This document shows, one piece after another, positions 1-12,148 of a stretch of DNA of 64,000 nt. Every line of letters starts with the position of its first letter. The stretch's first letter is position 1. Made by a program: the position numbers and the translations under genes. The notes under the pieces are model-generated. The model was not told where the DNA came from and searched no databases. It was given only the letters and a program-made list of their open reading frames with translations. This stretch comes from Pogostemon cablin (taxonomy: Eukaryota; Streptophyta; Magnoliopsida; Lamiales; Lamiaceae): the NCBI GenBank assembly GCA_023678885.1, contig CM042996.1, positions 8,118,602 through 8,182,601 of the forward strand, given 5' to 3'.

Positions 1-1
1 T

Positions 2-769
2 AACTATGAAGGAAGTTTTCATGGGAATTACCCACCAATTCAAGGATGGAATTTTGACAACAAAGAGGGAGAATTTCAACATGTTGAGGAAGAAAAATCA
101 TCTAAAGAAGTCTTGATTAAGATGATGATAGCAAACCTTGAGGGAAATAAGAAAAGGGATGAAGCTAGTTTTGAAGAGTGGAAGAAAAGAAATGAGGCAA
201 CTGAGAAGAGATTAGAAGCGTTGGAGCATCAAGTGAGCCAAATTATAAGTGCTTTGACCAATTTTCAACAAGTTGAAGAACTTGAAGAGGAGAGTAAAGT
301 TGAAGAAGAGTTTGAGGAAGAAAAGAATTTGGGAGATGAAAAATCAAATGAGGTATTTGAAGAACATATTGAGGCATATGATGTTGAAGAAAAGGAACAA
401 AGTCTTGAAGCAAATGATGATGACTTGAAGAGTGAAATGAGCATTTCTAAACCTTTAAACTCCTTAAGTTGCTTTGAATTTGATAATATTGTTTACATTG
501 ACTTTGTTTTACTCATTGATTTTTCTTATATTCTTAGAAATAAAAGAGAACTCGAAGAGATATTGGGGGTCTATTTGGTGAAGAGGAATAAGTGGTGTTC
601 AAGAATGGAAAGGGCAATGGAGTGTAAGCTCAAGAGAGTCGAATTTTTGAAGCCATGCTCGAAGGATGCAACGAAGGCCGTCACTTGCCACAAGTGCCTA
701 ATAGAGAAAGAAGCAATACGGTTAAAATTCAATGGCAAGGATGAAAGATATCCGTGGCCATTCCGATGA
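2..769 (+). CDS. gag-like ORF of a Ty3/gypsy-type retrotransposon, 5' end outside window
   Basis: The frame is open from base 2, so the protein begins upstream of the window; the first internal ATG is at 113. The predicted product is highly charged: a coiled-coil-like stretch (KRLEALEHQVSQIISAL) is followed by a Glu-rich segment and a Cys/Lys-rich tail ending WPFR. No zinc knuckle, protease, integrase or reverse transcriptase motif is seen. A coiled coil plus acidic tail is common in the C-terminal part of gag in plant gypsy elements, and the position upstream of a polypurine tract and LTR (2825) supports that reading. No pol follows in the next 2 kb, so the element looks non-autonomous. The family call is inferred from context, not from a diagnostic motif. 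Confidence 0.5.
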   Translation, partial: NYEGSFHGNYPPIQGWNFDNKEGEFQHVEEEKSSKEVLIKMMIANLEGNKKRDEASFEEWKKRNEATEKRLEALEHQVSQIISALTNFQQVEELEEESKVEEEFEEEKNLGDEKSNEVFEEHIEAYDVEEKEQSLEANDDDLKSEMSISKPLNSLSCFEFDNIVYIDFVLLIDFSYILRNKRELEEILGVYLVKRNKWCSRMERAMECKLKRVEFLKPCSKDATKAVTCHKCLIEKEAIRLKFNGKDERYPWPFR

Positions 770-2824
770 GTTCTCCATATTCCGTCCGGCTTGAAGACGT
801 TAAACTTTGCACTAGATGAGAGGCACCCCATCATTATCTTTTATTGCTTTATTTAATGCTTTCAATAAGGATGGTGGATTTTTTGTTTCTTGTATTTTTG
901 GCATGTAGGTTGATTATGCTGGTGAGGAAGATGTGTGTTAAAGATACGAAGGGTGCTTGATTTGAAGAGTGTAGGTACATCACACCACTTTTGGCAAACT
1001 TAACTCGAAACTCTTTTTTCAATTTAAGTTTGGGGGGATATGGCGTGGTGTGACATACTTTGTTTTGAAAGCATATACTTTTCGTATTTTTTGGTCAATT
1101 TTAAAAATTTTCTCATGAGTTTGGTTGGATTTTGGTATGATTGGTTGTGTTGAAGTGCATGTGAGTCCATATTTTTAATGAAATTGTTGAGCTAATGGTA
1201 TTTGATGAGTTTTTGAGCATGAATGAAGGGTATTGGAAGCATGAATGGAGCTTGGAGTTAACGCTTTCCTTACCAAATGCATATTGAGGGAGTACTCTAC
1301 ACCTTATCACTTCTAGTTGTTTGACATATTTTGATTTGGATTGATGTGATTAGCATGTTACTTCATTTATTATGTTTGGGAAGTTTATTTTCGCAATTTA
1401 GATTTCCTATTCAATCAAGATGGGGATGCTTGTGAGCTTACTTGAATATGGACGTTATGAATGTGTGCTTCATTTTCTTATGATGGATGGTTTTATATTT
1501 CTTGCATGTTATGTGTTTTTTATTGTTTCTTGTTTGGTGAGTCTTTTCTTTTATGTTTTGTATGTATTTTTTATTCTTGTTTAGGGATTGTCTTGGTGGT
1601 TTGTTTTGGGATGTCGTGAGTCATTTTTGAATATGAGTGATGACATGTCGTTGTGATTAGTGATGATAAGTTATGATTAAGAATCTCTACATTTTCGAAT
1701 TGTGACATGTTCTATTTAACTTGTTCAATTTTGAGATGAATATGGTGTAATAAGTTCCTTAAGGTTCGAGCACAAGCTTGTGATCATTTGAGTCTCAACC
1801 GTGCATACATGGTATTTTTTTCATAAGTGGATTGGTTGTGTTTGATAAACTAGAACTTGCTCAAGGACTATAGAAATGAGCCCGATTAGTGGAGATTAGT
1901 GAAATGATCTAAGATCATCCTTGTTATCAATAGTCATTGTCAAATATTTCCATACAATGAACATCATCCCTAGTCAATCACTTTGAGCCTTTAAGTCTAT
2001 TTATTGTGATATAAGCACATTACAAGCCTTGATTACCCACGTGAGCCTTATATATTTACCCTTTTATGTGAGTGATTGAGGAGATGTGCATTAGAAAAGT
2101 TTGATGAGATAACAAAAGAAAAAAAAGGGAAATGGTAATCAAACAAGAAAAAGGATGAGAAGAGTAAAAATAAGAATGCACATGCAACCTCAAAACAAGA
2201 AAGGAGCAAAACAACAATAAGATGCTCAAGAAAATAAAAATTCAAAGAAGGAAGCATGATTTATAAAGAAGCTCAATTCAAGGAAGTTGATGATTAGTGC
2301 TTGTGATTACCAAAGTTGAGAAGGGAAGAATGATAAGTGAAAGTATGGAAGAAAGTAGCTACCTCTTCGATTACTTGCACTTGTTTAGTCACTAATATCC
2401 ATATTCTACCTACCCTACCAAAGAGCCTATCATTACATCCTAATTAAAGACCTTTTTTATCATTGATTGAAACTTTGGTGGTTTGTGACTATAGTCCATG
2501 AGCAAGCTTATAGCAAGTCGAGCCAATTGGTTAATGAGTATTGATTTACCTTACCTTCATAGCGTGTTGAGTGAAATTAATAATCTATGTGAGGCTTGGA
2601 CTAAAAAGCGACTATATTACACTTTTACTCTCTTTAGAATGAACTTGTTAATTTTTCATGCTATGAGTTTAATGTTGTAGCATGACTTAACATACATTGT
2701 AATTCTTATTGCTATCGATGTGTTATTACTTATGTTCGTTTAGTCTTTTCCTAGGTGAAAATCTCATCCCTTGGTTTATCATTTTCATTGTTCGGGGACA
2801 CAGAACACTTTAAGTTTAGGGGTG
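770..2824 (+). other. non-coding internal region of the gypsy-like element
   Basis: No coding sequence is recognisable in these 2 kb on either strand. A polypurine-tract-like run (TTTAAGTTTGGGGGG) occurs at about 1022, and a second (AAGTTTAGGGGTG) lies directly before the LTR at 2825. The second is taken as the working tract. The missing pol region suggests a gag-only or large non-autonomous element. Confidence 0.5.
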
Positions 2825-4368
2825 TGATGAGTGATATTTTCACCTAAATCTTAGTGCCTTTTTATATCTATTTTCGTATTATCTTATCCGTATTTATGTA
2901 TTATTTGGTTGTATTTTGTATTTTTATTGAAATGTATGTGAATGAGCTTAAACTAATGATTTTCAATTCAGAGTTGAAACGGATCTCAATTCGGAGTTGA
3001 AACGAAGGAGAACGAGCCGAAACAAAATGTGAAAAACAGGGGCATGCACCAACACGGGCCGTGTATGGAACACGGCCCTATAAGAAGTGGCCGTGTGCCA
3101 ACATCAATTCATCCAACACGACCACCCTGTGCCCGTGTTACAGCACACGAGCCGTGTTGCGTAACACGGGCCTGTTAGGAGAGGCCGCGCTGCAACATCA
3201 ATTCACCCAACACGGCCACCTTATGGTCGTATTGCAGAGCACGACTCGTGTTGTGTAAAATTCTATAAAAAAATCAAAATCCTTCTAGAAGCTTCCCAAG
3301 GGGTATAAATACTCAATACTTCAATATTTTTAAGGGGATCCGAAATTCACAGCCCTTCACACACCTCACACACCATTTCTTTCATTCCACACCATCATCT
3401 TCATCCATTCTTCATCCTTTAGATCTACCATCATCGCACCATCAATTTCTACATCCAAGTGAAGGAAAATGATCAAGGAAGAGAGGAAAGTGCAAAAAAG
3501 GGAAGGAGATTACCATTGAAGATAGATCAAGGGAGTTTTCATTCAATCTTTGTATTAAACCTCATAGTTTTATCATGATTTGTAAGGATTTAATTGTCTA
3601 TGTTAATTTCTTTATGAATATGGTAGGCTAATCTCCCTTGTGAGATTAACAACATGAGAGTTGTTGGATAATTTTAGGATTTGTGTATTTGAATTCATAT
3701 GTTGATTGGGTAAATGGATTTTTTATCATTGATGTTTAAGATCTTGAGGTTTATGATGATTTGTGTATTTAGTTGTTCTAAATATGTGATTAGATTGAGA
3801 AATCAATTATGTGCTTAGGATAATTGAGTGAATCATTTCATCAAACACTTCATGTGCATTATAAATTGTAAAGAGATTGAGAAATCATTTAGAACCCTTT
3901 GATAGAGCATGTGATTGGTTTAATCGAGAGGTTGAATAATTGTGTGAAGGGACACTCATTTCAAGCGTAGTACCTAGTTGGAATTGTTTGAGTGAGAACC
4001 AATCAGTTGAGCTAATTGAGATTCATATCCTATCCATCTCAAGAGGAAGCTTAGGTGAACTTAGTTTTGGGCCTTAGTCTTATACCCATGATTAATATGA
4101 ATTTGATGCATGTATCCTAGAATTTTCACTTCTTAATTATTGTTGATCTCACTTTTACTTAATTTGGAAAATCACTTTTCATCCATCTATCTTGTTTGCT
4201 AATCATTGCTTGCTTGCTTGCTTTGGTTATTGTTATTTACTTGTTTAAACAACCAATCCCTTTGATGATTCGTCTCTATAAAATTACAACAAATGTGAGA
4301 TCGTTAAAGCACTAGTACCTACCTCCATGTGGTTCGATCAATTATTTTAATTGGTCATCCCTACTACA
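2825..4368 (+). repeat. 3' LTR of the gypsy-like element (LTR1)
   Basis: It begins TGATGAGTGATATTTTCACC directly after a polypurine tract and ends ACTACA. It shares a segment (GATTAGATTGAGAAATCAAT and surroundings, about 3788-3860) and a terminal GTCATCC motif with the LTR at 10230-11686. The beginning resembles, in reverse, the LTR at 15188-16868. The matching 5' LTR lies outside the window, so the target duplication cannot be tested. Confidence 0.65.
3049..3250 (+). repeat. GC-rich direct repeat inside LTR1 (ACACGGGCCGTGT motifs)
   Basis: Two imperfect copies of about 90 bp, each containing CAACATCAATTCA(T/C)CCAACACG, are rich in the self-complementary ACACGG/CCGTGT motif. The block is far more GC-rich than its surroundings. 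A related ACACGGGTCGTGTAGG motif lies in the minus-strand LTR near 16335. Short reading frames here are by-products of the composition. Confidence 0.6.
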
Positions 4369-4743
4369 AAATGGCTAATCATAGTGCAACCATTCCAACA
4401 CAGATATATATATGATGTATGTGAGCTGGAGGATGAAACAATAGATATTGAAGATTTTTCTCTTAATGAAGATCAAGTATATCAAGAGAACAACATTGAT
4501 GATGTGTTTGAAGTTGAACATCTTGGTAAAATACAACAACTTAATAGGGAGAGAATTGTTCTTGAAGACAGTGAGGGCATAATAATTTCGAATGAACCAG
4601 AAGTTTGTGATGAATTAAACTTTGATGAAGTAGACGAGGATGAAATGGATGATACTTTAGTTGATTATTGCAGTAGTGAAGAAGATTCACACAATAATAG
4701 GGGCTCTGATGATGATAGTGATAATGACAATCCAACTAATTGA
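4369..4743 (+). pseudogene. C-terminal fragment of a probable CACTA (En/Spm) transposase
   Basis: An open frame starts at the exact 3' edge of LTR1, without an ATG of its own. It reads KWLIIVQPFQHRYIYDV, then an acidic region rich in Asp/Glu, and ends at a TGA after a Ser/Asp-rich tail (SSEEDSHNNRGSDDDSDND). An aromatic-basic strand (W-x-V/I-V-x(n)-R-x-hydrophobic-Y/F-D) followed by an acidic tail is how many plant TNP2-type transposases end; that is family knowledge and the match is weak. Support comes from the CACTA-like terminus 4.3 kb downstream (9023). The gypsy element appears to have inserted into the gene and removed or displaced its upstream part. It could instead be an unrelated acidic host exon. 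Confidence 0.4.
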
Positions 4744-6791
4744 AAACACTACTCTCAAGATGATAGAATTTTGTTTAACTAAGGTACAATAAATTACTAT
4801 CTTATGCAAGATACACCATTACAATAACTCTTTCTATAGATATTATTTATTATCTTTTAAAGGTAAATTCTCAAGCAGTTTTTTATTCTATTTTTTATTA
4901 TTAGTGCTTGCTTGTAATTTAATTAGGTGTATACATTTTCAGGTTCTCAAATCACAAGTCTTTGATTGTGATTGCCTTTGGAAGTGATTTATTACCTTTG
5001 GAAGTACTACATAAGGTGAATTTTCTCGTAATGTGGTATATCAACTTACATTTTATGTTTATTTTCGCAATAGTTTAATTGCGTTGTGTTTCAAGACCAT
5101 ACTTTTAGTTATTATCGGTTATGAAATATGATTTTTGATAAACGAGTGAGTGATTCAATTTGATACAAAACATTAATGGAATACTATGAATCAATATAGA
5201 CCTAAAACATTGCAAAATATATTGGTAAGATGATTATAGAATTTCCAAAACTTACCTTGAAAAGAGCAAAATTAGGAATCAATCAACTATTTAGTGCTTT
5301 ATGCCCATCTGCTTGGTGGCTCAAACGTATTTTACTCAGAAAGTCTACCTATACATTATTAGCTATCAAAAGAAATAAGACACAAGTAGAATCAAGATCA
5401 TTGAGTACAACAATTAATTTTTTAATAATAAGATTAGTGTAAAACATGTATTTCGTTTCATTTATTCTTACATCTCTCTTGCCTTTATTATAAGTTATCT
5501 GCAAGTTAATTGTTCATAATTTTCAGACAAAATTAGCATATATCAACTGTTGTGTGGTAGAGTGTTTTAGCTTAATTTCACCTCATTGCTCAAACAGAGA
5601 CATGACATATCCATACTTTATAAAATTGGCAGTAAATCATGAACTTACCTATGAGAGCATACTACTTTGATCTTAATTCAAGATGAGGTTGAAAAAGAAA
5701 TTATCCACTTCATTAATCACCACTACCTGTAAAGACATCCAAACAGACATATTTTACCTTCTTCCAACTGTTGACGAATCACCGTATCTCTTTTTTTCCT
5801 CCTCTTTTTCTTCTTTCCGCATAGACAAAAAACTGTTGAGAAAAAGGCAACTAATTGAGATCATCCACAGATAATGCCAAAAAATATAGAACTACACAAG
5901 TGATACTAGACCGTTTTCTTTCATTATCTTCTTTGATGAATTCTGATTCAAGAAGTTCTCTTCCAATTCGAATTTTTTCCTGCGATTACAAAATCTAATG
6001 TCAATGTAGTGAGATTGCATGAAATTCCAGTTGTGGAAAAATAAGATAAGGACATAAATAAATAAATAAATAAAATAAACAAACAAAAAAAATTGAACAC
6101 CAACTCTGAATACCGAGTTGGGTAACTCATTAAAATTAGTGCATTTAACAGAAAAAGACTATAAAACCTTCACTCTCTCCATACGCTCTTCTTCCTTCTC
6201 TTTGTTTTTGTCTCTCTCCCTAATATACCAAAGTAGTAAAGAGTTTAGTAGAACTAATAAATAAATCTACATAAGAAAATCCTAAACATTATATGGAAGC
6301 AACATATTCAATATGTAGTATAGCATGAAGCCGCATATTATGATTTAATGAAGCCCAAAAAGAAGACTTAACGTTTCAACGAACCTACCAAAAAGATCAG
6401 AAATGCTAATAAATAGAGGAAAAATAACAAGAAATGTCTTTCAGGTTCACAGACAGATATTGTTGAGTCAAAGTTAATGTAATTCATTTTCAAACAAGCC
6501 AACATAAGTTAAATTACAAAATAGGGAAGGAGTTCTCACAGTAGGTATGAGGCCTTAAGGGTGAGACCATTATAGAATATTATTCAATACAAATTGTCAA
6601 TAACACATTGACAGAAAACTCATACCAGTGGCATTTTATCAATGTCAGTATATTTTCATGTTCAACTGCTCATTTTTTAGCAGTCTCCAAGTCAGCATTT
6701 CCAGTAGATTGAGCAAAAGTATATTAAGTAATATCATTCAAACAATTTTAGAAAAATAAAAAAAAAACCTCAAAAATTGTGGGAGCCTTAC
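4744..6791. other. AT-rich stretch without recognisable genes, presumed CACTA interior
   Basis: Several frames of 60-70 codons occur on both strands, but none has a recognisable motif, a start context or a codon bias unlike background. The stretch lies between the transposase-like fragment and the CACTA-like 3' end and is read as transposon interior. Confidence 0.4.
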
Positions 6792-6866
6792 TGCCTCTCC
6801 ATTTAGTGGGTTAGATGGATTTGGATACAATAACAATTGTGGTAGGTAAACTTCAAATACATTCAC
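6792..6866 (-). pseudogene. exon fragment of a ubiquitin-conjugating enzyme (E2, Arabidopsis UBC4/5/6 type)
   Basis: On the minus strand this reads LVNVFEVYLPQLLLYPN, continuing PSNPLNGEA. That is the strongly conserved segment just C-terminal to the catalytic region of plant UBC4/5/6-class E2 enzymes. Directly after GEA comes GTAAGG, a good splice donor at the place where a plant E2 exon could end. Upstream the homology stops without a clear acceptor AG, and the frame runs into unrelated sequence (HSLQLPDYLLSSFNEYRQLTLAY). I found neither the catalytic-Cys exon nor the acidic C-terminal exon nearby. It is best explained as a single captured exon or the relic of an E2 gene, lying between a CACTA-like transposase fragment and a CACTA-like end. 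Ubiquitin transfer is not possible from this fragment. Confidence 0.6.
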
Positions 6867-8480
6867 CAAGTATGCAAGAGTAAGTTGTCGGTATTCGTTA
6901 AAAGAAGAAAGTAAATAATCAGGCAATTGTAAGCTATGAAGTAACCACATTTGTAATTTTTAGTAGTAGAAGGAGCAATTCAGGAGGAACCCAACAGAGC
7001 AGTTGTACAGGGTCTGTGAATAGATGCAGAAAACAAAACCAAATTTAGAAATTTTAAACTGTGAAGAACTATGGCACGTGAACATATTCAAATAACATAC
7101 ACATGAGCATAACATAAAATTTTACTGATCCATAAAAAATTGACTTTGATAATTAGTTGATTCAGTGGCAATTTTACAAGTAAATTTTCATTTTACCAAC
7201 AAAATTGTTCTTCTTATAAAAAGGAAAGCCTCAAACTCTATTCAATTCATAGGATGAGAACTATAATCAAAGGATTACAACAACTAACCAACCAAAAAGA
7301 AAAGGGGAAAAGTAGCATGAATAAGATTAGACAAAAAAAAATGCACGGGCTTCAACCATTTTGCGGTAATAAGACATACCTTGGACGAATTTGAATCTGA
7401 GGCTGGCGATTAATGAGGATTCAAACGAGATACCAAGCCATTGTATATATTATGAGGAAGAAGACAAATAGCAAAGACAGAAGAACTGTACGTGGGGACT
7501 TTACTAGACACGAGCGAGAAAAATAACACACAACAACTAAATACCTCCAACTATTGCCACGCGTAAAGTGGGTGACCAAGAACTGTACGATAACTTGCTT
7601 ATAATGTTTTAACTTTTTTCTTATTTCTAATTTAATCTATACATTCTTTTTATCTTATAAATACTTTTATATTGTCTACTTTTTATTCTTTAACCATTAA
7701 GTATTTATGTTGTACTTCATATTTTTAATTAATTATTTTATAAATAAATATGTTGACCCACTAATCCAATTATCAAATCAAATACTTAAAAATAGAGTTT
7801 TGTGGGATAAGTTTATTTAAAGAATAAGATAAGAAATATATTACTCACTACTATTACTTCTTCTTTTTTTTAATTAATTTTTTTAAATCTTTTCTTTATT
7901 TGTGTTATACATAAAGAAATACTCTTAACGAAAATTTGACATAATATTGTTTTATAAAAATAATTTAGTATTAATTAAATGTGATTAGAATTATTAAAAA
8001 AATCCTTAATGAATAATTGGTATAATTATTATTTTTATAAAAATAATTTAAGATTAATTAAGTTAATGAAATTAAATTTTTTTAATCATAATCATAACGT
8101 TATAAGAAAATATAATTATTTAATTCAATTAAAAATTCTTGATTTATTATATTCAAATATACAGTTTTAATTCTTTTAAAAAATTTCTAAATATCACATT
8201 TAAGTCATTATATTTATATTTTCATATTTAATAGTATTATTAAAATATTTATAACATTTAACCTAATAAAATATTTTATACTTAAATAATATTATTTTTT
8301 TTCGTTTGATCCTATTAAAATATTAAGTGTGATATCTTTACGAATCTTAAAAGGCAATTAATTAGCTATTTTGTAACCTCACGTGGGTAATTATTCAAGG
8401 TTGATAACAATTCTATAAATATTTATGTGGTCTTTTTTTAAAAGAGTTTAAGGTTGTCATGCAATATAGTAATTAGTGAG
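6867..8480. other. AT-rich gene-free stretch
   Basis: No supported gene. From about 7600 onward the sequence is very AT-rich and low in complexity. Flanking exons of the E2 fragment were looked for on the minus strand and not found. Confidence 0.4.
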
Positions 8481-9023
8481 GGTGAAAATTTTTATAATCA
8501 AAATACAAATTATTTTTCTAAAAGAATGACAAAATTTTAATGTCACAATTTGAACGACAAAAAATGACAAAATTCATGTGTTGTGTCAATATATAACTCA
8601 ACTTCTAATAAAAAGATGATGATTTCTATTTATCGTCACCATAGTAAGATATTAGTGATAAAATATATAACGTCACTAATTATTTAAAGGATTCATGACA
8701 ATTTATTTTCGTTATGATAATATATTTTATTAATGACATTAATGTTCGTCGTTAATTACTAAAAATTTGTCATTAAAGAGCTAGTTATAAATTTTTTATT
8801 AAAAAAATTATCCATAACTCAAATCGTAACGCATTTATTAAAATCGTCATGAAATAGAGTAAATAGTGACGAATAAAATTACATATAGCGATAATAATAA
8901 ATTATGTCGCTAAAAGATACATTTTAGTGACGAAAGTAAAATTCGTTACTTTTGAATTATAAAAGATGACAAAATTTTGCGTCGCAAAATTTTTTGTCAC
9001 AAAATGTATGATTTCCTGTAGTG
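8481..9023 (+). mobile_element. 3' subterminal region and terminus of a CACTA-like transposon
   Basis: Read inward on the minus strand, the end at 9023 is CACTACAGGAAATCATACAT, the classic CACTA terminal inverted repeat form. The preceding 500 bp contain many dispersed, partly inverted copies of short motifs such as GTCACTAA, GACAAAATTTT and GTCGCTAAA, typical of CACTA subterminal repeats. The other terminus is not recognised in the window; it may lie upstream of the gypsy insertion at the window start. The 3-bp target duplication cannot be tested. Confidence 0.55.
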
Positions 9024-9171
9024 GGTGTTGGCAATAAAAGCATGGTATTCATTTATTATTCTACTAAGCAAATTAATTAAATAACAATTAAAAATAAAAT
9101 AGCATTGAAAAGTATACGACTGTGATTCAAGAATAGAAAATACGTAGCTCTATGGTAATTCAGTTTTAATG

Positions 9172-9396
9172 CTCCCTCCGTCCGCTCCAAAGAGTCCCAT
9201 TTTTCCATTGGTGGCGTCCGCCCCCAAGGGTCTCATTTCCTTTTTTACACATATGGGACCCACACAGACCCACTAATACAACTAAAAATGGGAAACATAC
9301 CTCCACTAATACAACTATCCACTACATTAAATAATAATACTCCTTAATCCACGTGCCAAAAAGTAAATGGCACCCATTGTGGCGGACGGAGGTAGT
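9172..9396. mobile_element. Stowaway-type MITE
   Basis: Terminal inverted repeats CTCCCTCCGTCCGC and GCGGACGGAGG close a 225-bp AT-rich body with no coding capacity. These ends match the Stowaway (Tc1/mariner) consensus CTCCCTCCGTCC. Confidence 0.8.
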
Positions 9397-10229
9397 ACTT
9401 AATTTCCCTCTCAAGTGTATTGGCTGACTCTGCCTTGTGGAATATGACGCATCACTAAACTATACAAACTCACTCTATAGACACAAGCAAGTAAGTGTGT
9501 AATACATGTGAATCGCCTTGGAGCAAGAGATATAATTTCACACCCCCTTTCTAGATACTATCAGTATCAATTATTTCCCCCGCGGATGGTACTAAAACCC
9601 GATATAATCTCCCTCTTTAGGTACTATAAAATTATATTCTTAATCCTGCTCATTAACCCCCAATTAATTAATGCAATTAACAAACATTCATATTTGACAA
9701 TTATAATGAAGCCTTAGAGCCCCCTCACTTAGAATCAAAACATGCAACCCTATTCAGCTATGAACGCACTCAATATACAACCAGATATATATTCAGACTC
9801 TATATAACAGTTGAGGATGCACAAAACGATCATGTATGAGTTTAAAAAGCACAATTCAATATAAAATAATCCACAAGTAGTGTTGACAGAGAGTACACAT
9901 GAGAGTTTAATTAATTCATAAAACCTTCAAAACCCGAGAAATGCCAAAATGGTTCTAGCCCATAATGTTGCGAAGAACAATCATGAGGGTTGGATAGATC
10001 TTACCCATAGGCTGGATAATTACAAGAAAATATTAAGAAACAAGATAAAGCCTAGATGTGGGAGTTATCGCTTCCTTCTCCATCTTGAATCTTCCTTTCA
10101 GTTCTCCTCTTGATTCAACAGACTATTCTCCACAGTGCCGGCAGATGATGGAATGGATGTAGGGTGTAGATCTGATGGATGGTGGTAGCGGTGTCTCTGA
10201 TTGGATGTTAATTGTATTCTTTTTATACT
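9397..10229. other. gene-free stretch
   Basis: No coding region or clear repeat boundary is seen. A 69-codon frame (9508-9717) has no motif and a background-like composition. Confidence 0.4.
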
Positions 10230-11686
10230 TGATGAGTGTAAAAATTGCTAGAAAATATGATCCATTTTTAACTAGGTTTTGTATAATTATGGTTGCTTTT
10301 AGTGATTAATTTCTTTAATTCTTTAATTTTTGTGGAGAGGAATCTTTTGGTGGAATTTGTAGGATTTTGAGCTTAAATGAGCTTCTTCATTCAATTACGA
10401 AGGTGTGAGAAAAAATGGAGCTCGATTCGAAGTTAAAAAAAGCAAATACGAGCTAAAATGATAGAAGCGCGCTTGCTGGAATTTCACAGCACACAAGCTA
10501 CGACCCAATTGCTTACATTTGGCCCATTTACATTTTATTGGTAGCCCAAATCATGATTTGGTAGAGCAAAACAACTTAGGTCCATTTGGATAGAGAGGAG
10601 CAGCCCACCAAGCATTAGTGGAGGTGATTTGCATATTGATTGGGCCCATTTCTTTACCAAACATGCAGCTCATTATATTCAATTTAAGGAGGCAGTATTT
10701 TAATCTCTTGGAGAACATGCTTGTGGGCCCATCTTCATTATCTTTGGGCTAATCAGCCCATCATATAAAAGGAAGTAGCAGCCGTGGAAAAGCTGGGCAG
10801 CTGGGTCGACGAATAGAAGCCGATTTACACACCCAATTAATTCTCTCCATTTCCCCCTTCTTCCCCATTCATCCATCTATCAAATTCCATCATCTCCACT
10901 CATTTAATTCACTAAATCCTTCCGTCCTCTATTCCAAATAATCAAGAAAGGAAGGGAGGTTGAAATTTTCAAGAGAAGATAGAAGCTCCATTGAAGAAGC
11001 ATTCATTTTATTTTGTAATTTTCTTAGGGTTTAATTATGGAATTTTGTAAAATAATTTATTTTGTTTTACTTGATACTATGATAAGCTAATCTCATTTGG
11101 GAGATTAGCTCCATGATTGGTGTTAGATAATTTAGGTTTTATTCAATTTGAATTTAATCTTAATTGGGCATTTGTGTTATTTCTATCATTGATGTTAATT
11201 ATTTGATTTATATGGTTGATTTGTGTGATTAAATATCTAGGGCATGTGATTAGATTGAGAAATCAATTATGTGTTTAGGATAGATCATTGAATCATTTCA
11301 TCATACACTTCATGTGATTAATTTAGATTGAGATAGAGATATCCTTCTAGATTTAAAACTTTTTGATAGAACATTTGATTAGCTCAATCAAGAGATTAGT
11401 TGATTAGATGAGGCGACCCAAACCATTAGTTAATTCATAGTACCTTAAAAGGGAATATTGTCTATGATTTAGTACATCATTAGGGGACTTGTAGAGTAAT
11501 TAGTACCTAGTGAGAGATATTCACTTTGCTCTCAATCCTATGTGCTTTTGGGAGCATTTATTTGCAAGCTATCCATCACTCTATTTCGTCGCCCTTATAA
11601 AATCACGATAAACTTGAGATCACTTAAACTCTAGCACGTTCCTCTCTTGGATTTGATAAATTTTTTAATTAGTCATCCTGACTATA
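10230..11686 (+). repeat. gypsy-type LTR, probably solo (LTR2)
   Basis: It begins TGATGAGTGTAAAAATTGC and ends near CATCCTGACTATA. It shares with LTR1 the segment around 11248-11320 (GATTAGATTGAGAAATCAAT, then CATTTCATCA and CACTTCATGTG) and the near-terminal AATTAGTCATCC. No internal element sequence or partner LTR is adjacent. I could not find a matching 5-bp target duplication, so the exact ends are uncertain by some bases. Confidence 0.6.
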
Positions 11687-11689
11687 TAC

Positions 11690-12148
11690 GACCAATCAAT
11701 ACTTCAAACTCTTTCAATGGACCTTTAATGGGCTTTTCTCGTCAAAACACGACTAGCACACACTGGGGTGTAAAAAGTATGGATCTAGAGTGTCCCGCAC
11801 ACCCGTTCGAACATAGGGTCCTAGTCGAACGGCTCTAGAGATGGTCAAACAAGGGTCGAACCGGATCCCAACAATCTTACAGTCTCGTAGCATCCCGTTC
11901 GACCACCATTTGACTTCAGGTGATGGTCGAATGACTCTTCCTATGGTCGGACCTCAGAAAAATCGTTCTTTTGATTAATTCTGATCGCTTTCGTCCTGTT
12001 TTCCTCCTAAAAATAGCTAAAACGACCATAATAGCATCTGATTCTTGACTTTTCATTAAACATTCTAATTCGTCTCAATTTAAGACCAAATCATACACAA
12101 TTATCAAGAAAATCAGAGTTTAAAACACGTGAATTTTTACTCTCATCA
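11690..12148 (-). repeat. partial LTR, opposite orientation
   Basis: On the minus strand it starts TGATGAGAGTAAAAATTCAC, close to the start of LTR2, and continues through GTCGAAC/GGTCGAA-rich sequence until it abuts the end of LTR2. Its 3' part is missing. The arrangement indicates nested or recombined insertions. Confidence 0.5.

Noticed and set aside
3061..3258. 65-codon frame in the GC-rich block
   Set aside because: Lies within LTR1 over the ACACGG repeat; no motif.
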